Assembly: GCA_024138015.1 (NCBI GenBank)
Contig: JAMXBB010000011.1
Span: forward strand, 77,087,985 to 77,151,984
DNA: 64,000 nt
Direction: 5' to 3'
Source of the DNA: Lumnitzera littorea
Lineage: Eukaryota; Streptophyta; Magnoliopsida; Myrtales; Combretaceae
Part shown: positions 61,046 through 64,000 of the stretch, piece by piece
Layout: the number at the start of each line of letters is the position of its first letter
Position numbering within the stretch: the stretch's first letter is position 1
Program-made: the position numbers and the translations under genes
The notes under the pieces: generated by a model
What the model was told of the DNA's origin: nothing
Database searches by the model: none
Seen by the model: only the letters and a program-made list of their open reading frames with translations

Positions 61046-63490
61046 TGCTAGAATCTCGTGTAACCTACTCATATGAACAAGAAAAAAATGTAACCATCTT
61101 TAGTTCAAGTCAAAAACAAACTCCTAAAAATTTGAAAGAAAAGAAAGAGAACCGTAAAATAATAGTTCTTAAATTCGATTATGAATAAAATGATGATTCT
61201 TTAGCTTTTACAAATGTTTTTTTATAGTACTTTCTATAGTAACTAATTTCTTAACAAACTTTATTAATTACAATTAGTTACTATTTTCCTTAATTAACCG
61301 ATCCTAATAATTGCAATTATTCACTAAGTTACCTAACTAATATCTAAAATCATAATAACTTCTCGCACCCTTAACAAAAACCTTATCCTTAAGGTTCAAG
61401 GGAACAAGCTATAAGCGAGCAAACAAACAACAACTAATTAATCCTATTTAATAAAAGTAAAAATTGATCAACAATACTCAAGAAAGTTGAAGCATTAACT
61501 GTTTGTTTGTCTTTATAGAATGACGCTCCTTATTCATGACTTGTGATAGAAATCAGTCTGCGACTATCTCCAAGCCAAGGCCAACCTGCCTGAAGCTAAA
61601 ACTGACCTATTCTAACCAGAGATCGAACTGTTCAAAGTCAAGGCTAAACAAATTTTTCCGAGGCCAAGCTAATATCAAAAGATCGAAAGAAAGAAAATGA
61701 GCCACTCGACATCAAGTTTGTCATCTGCTGAAAAGCCAAGAGACTATACAGCCGAGGAGTTAAGGTCAAAAATCCACTCGATACGGCATGGGAAGACTAG
61801 TGCCGACTAATTCTAATACTCAGTAATTGTGAGATTACCTTTCGAGTATCTCAACTAAGCACTACAAGACTTCAAAGACTCTTCTTTGAATCCGGACATC
61901 CAATTATCGACTTTGTCCAGTTTAAATCCTACTTCTTCCAGGATAGGTCGAATGACTACATACCGACTTCTTCTAATATAGTTTTGTATTCTTGTATATA
62001 TTTTCCTTATTTTTAATTATGGGTCCATTCTGTAGGGTTTAAAGCCTTGTACATTATTTACAATTTTGCTACTAGGATTTATGACTTGCTATAAATAGCA
62101 GCATTTGCAATTAACAGATAGAACATCAGACAGTGAAGAATATACATACACTTGGACTTTTCTCTTTCAAGTAAGGTTACTCTTAAGCTCTTAAAGCTTG
62201 CACTTACCGAATTATTGAGTGTTAATTAACTCTTTAATGTTTCTGATGTTCTTATCAATCTTGTCCTTAAGATTGTGGAAAACCCCTTCATTTAAGCGAA
62301 TTAGTGAGTTACATCTAACCTCTCATGAAATCTAAGCTACATTTAGTGTTTATGAGTCGCATCGAACCCTATTTCAAGCTCAAATCCTGATCGTATTTAT
62401 GTCTTGGTGTGTAATATCCTTACACATTCACCATCAAATCTCCCATTTTACTTCCCAGTTCTTCATTCCTCACCTAAACCTCGATTACACATTCTGGTTC
62501 GAGACCCACTGCTTATTAACTTAGCTCTTCAAGTCCCATGGATATTGTTTTTAAAATTAAGTGCAACTTCTTTCAATAGATATGTTGCTCATGAGAAAGG
62601 CAAGCAATGACGTTAATCACTCCTATCATTATACCAAAATCAACAACAAGGAGCTTATCATCAACCACTTTCATATTTTGATTCTTTAGAAATCCAAATA
62701 GTTGAATTTCCAAAATTTCTTAGTCAAGATGGAAATTATCTTCGATATTAATCTTGGAATCTTATTGTTTTATAACAACAATATTTTCTTGATCATTATT
62801 TTAAGTCGTTTCTTGAAAATTTTCTTCATCGTAGCTTCTATGGTTAATGTAATATCTTCATCATACTGTTTCATCAATATATTCAGTAATTAATTCTTCC
62901 AAATACTTATTACCTGCTAAAAGTTTATTTAAATCTTCTTCCACCTTGTCGAATGATGCCATCAGTTTCTATTATAATGCTTGCATTTGCCCCATTATTT
63001 GCTTTAACAACTTTTCAATTTGAACTGATTTAATAAGATCCTACAAATTAATCATGACTAAAATCAAGAATAAATCTGAACAACAAAAGGAAAAAAATTA
63101 TGACAGCAAAAGAAAGGATAAATGAGAATGAGTCAATGAGAATGAATCAACAAAATAGATCAAAGGAAATGAGCAATCAAAGCACCATTGTTAAAATCTC
63201 ATATAGCTCACTAATATGAACAAGAAAAAAATGTAATTGTTCTTAATTCAAATTAGAGACAAACTCTTAGAAATTTAAGAGAGAAGAGATAGAACTTTAG
63301 AACAATAATTCTTGAATTGGATTATGAATGAAATGATAATCTTTTGGCTTTTATAAATTTTATTTATAATATTTTCTCTAGTAACTAATTTTCTAACAAA
63401 TGTTACTAATTGCAACTATTTACTATCCTATTCTTGCTTCCCTACTTTCCTTTCACTCTTAAGCACTAACTAACTTAAATATCAAAGTGA
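61046..63490 (-). mobile_element. Remnant minus-strand gypsy element with ~300-bp LTRs
   Basis: 61046 to about 61365 and 63189 to about 63490 are direct repeats: both begin TG(C/T)TA(G/A)AATCTC on the plus strand and share ATATGAACAAGAAAAAAATGTAA. On the minus strand the right copy ends in CA and, after one base, is followed by TGGTGCTTTGATTG (63187-63174), the arrangement expected of an LTR and its primer-binding site. Next to the left copy (about 61375-61410), TTGAACCTTAAGGATAAGG resembles the common plant gypsy pol end TTGAGGACAAGG. Most of the interior is missing, and a solo LTR of another family sits in it. Confidence 0.6.
61544..62518 (+). repeat. Solo LTR, same family as 4533-5461
   Basis: It starts TGATAGAAATCAGTCTGC and follows the family through the CTCGACATCAAGT block, TATAAATAGCAGCATT, and the CACATTCACCATCAAAT block near the end. 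The last ~15 bases are shortened (CACTGCTTATTA). Flanks ACTTG (61539-61543) and ACTTA (62519-62523) match 4 of 5. No internal domain is present, so it probably arose by LTR-LTR recombination. Confidence 0.75.
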
Positions 63491-63599
63491 CTATACTAGA
63501 CAACAATTTAATATCCCTTATTGTATCTTGTTTTACAAGCCCACCCACATTTGTTCTAAGGCCTAATCCAGTTTATCTCTACCAGTAGAAATCTACTAA

Positions 63600-63899
63600 C
63601 AACAGTAGATATTAAGGCTTGAGCTTGATTTGATTAGTCAATCAAACCTAAGTAAATATTAAGAAATATTACATTAGTCAAGTTTCAATATTAATATTAT
63701 TATAATCGAAATAAAAAATATATTTTTACATAAATCGAACTCAAACAAGCCTAATCAAGTTAAGCTTGAATTTATTAAATTCTATTTCAAGTCGAGTTCA
63801 GGCTCAAAATTCTAAATGAGACCAAGCTTAAGCTTTAAAATTTCTAATCGACCTTAAAAGCTTAATACTGTATCATCTCGATTCGTTTACAGCCCTAAG
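63600..63899. mobile_element. hAT-like MITE, copy 2
   Basis: The right tip is GATTCGTTTACAGCCCTAA, whose complement TTAGGGCTGTAAACGAATC is the familiar plant hAT MITE start. The interior (63670-63880) matches copy 1 at 43770-43932, e.g. CAATATTAATAT, AACAAGCCTAATC. The left tip is not clear. Confidence 0.5.
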
Positions 63900-64000
63900 T
63901 ACAGACCAGCCCCATTCTCGAGATAGCCAAATGGCCACTTAACTCAAAATAGGTCACAATACACTTCAAAAAGTAGTTCACTTGACATAATGACAACTAT

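Noticed and set aside
1..64000. tRNA, rRNA or snRNA genes
   Set aside because: No cloverleaf with A and B boxes and no rRNA block was recognised by eye; a tRNAscan or Rfam run would settle this.

Overview
The window looks like nuclear DNA of a flowering plant, probably a dicot. It is AT-rich, its genes have GT-AG introns, and about two thirds of it is recognisable transposable-element sequence of plant type: Ty3/gypsy LTR elements, a plant L1 LINE with a terminal RNase H, Mutator-like elements and MITEs. I can support only two intact host genes. One is an intronless, serine-rich, probably N-myristoylated protein (35695-36711, minus). The other is a five-exon TPR protein of the TTC33 family (45528-48560, minus).

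Layout. 1-4500: a perfect 33-bp inverted repeat, a decayed minisatellite, then an old ~3 kb solo LTR. 4533-8478: a gypsy element with only gag and protease left between its LTRs. 10354-16822: a complete but decayed gypsy element of the CRM (centromeric chromovirus) type, whose pol frame runs into its 3' LTR. 19534-20534: a long-TIR MULE-type MITE. 22201-34234: an L1 LINE (minus) split by an old ~3 kb LTR, which is itself split by a younger LTR of the same family.

35.7-48.6 kb is the gene-bearing part. A Mutator-like element (MULE1, 37074-43167, plus) carries a decayed MuDR-type transposase followed by a plant mobile domain (PMD) gene. The TTC33-like gene follows. A second MULE of related architecture (MULE2, from 48698, minus) begins 138 bp upstream of the TTC33 start codon. 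MULE2 has lost its transposase core but keeps the PMD gene and holds several tandem-repeat arrays. Its far end is split by another CRM-like element (54070-60146, minus; exact 5-bp target duplication AAACT). That insertion lies inside the MULE terminal repeat, so the last bases of MULE2 and its flanking duplication appear at 60147-60162.

60.2-64 kb holds a remnant minus-strand gypsy element with a solo LTR of the 4533-8478 family inserted in it, then a hAT-like MITE.

All transposase, RT and integrase frames are broken. Several catalytic Asp codons have become Asn (G to A), as expected from decay of methylated, silenced DNA. The most interesting system is the pair of MULEs carrying PMD genes that flank the TTC33-like gene.
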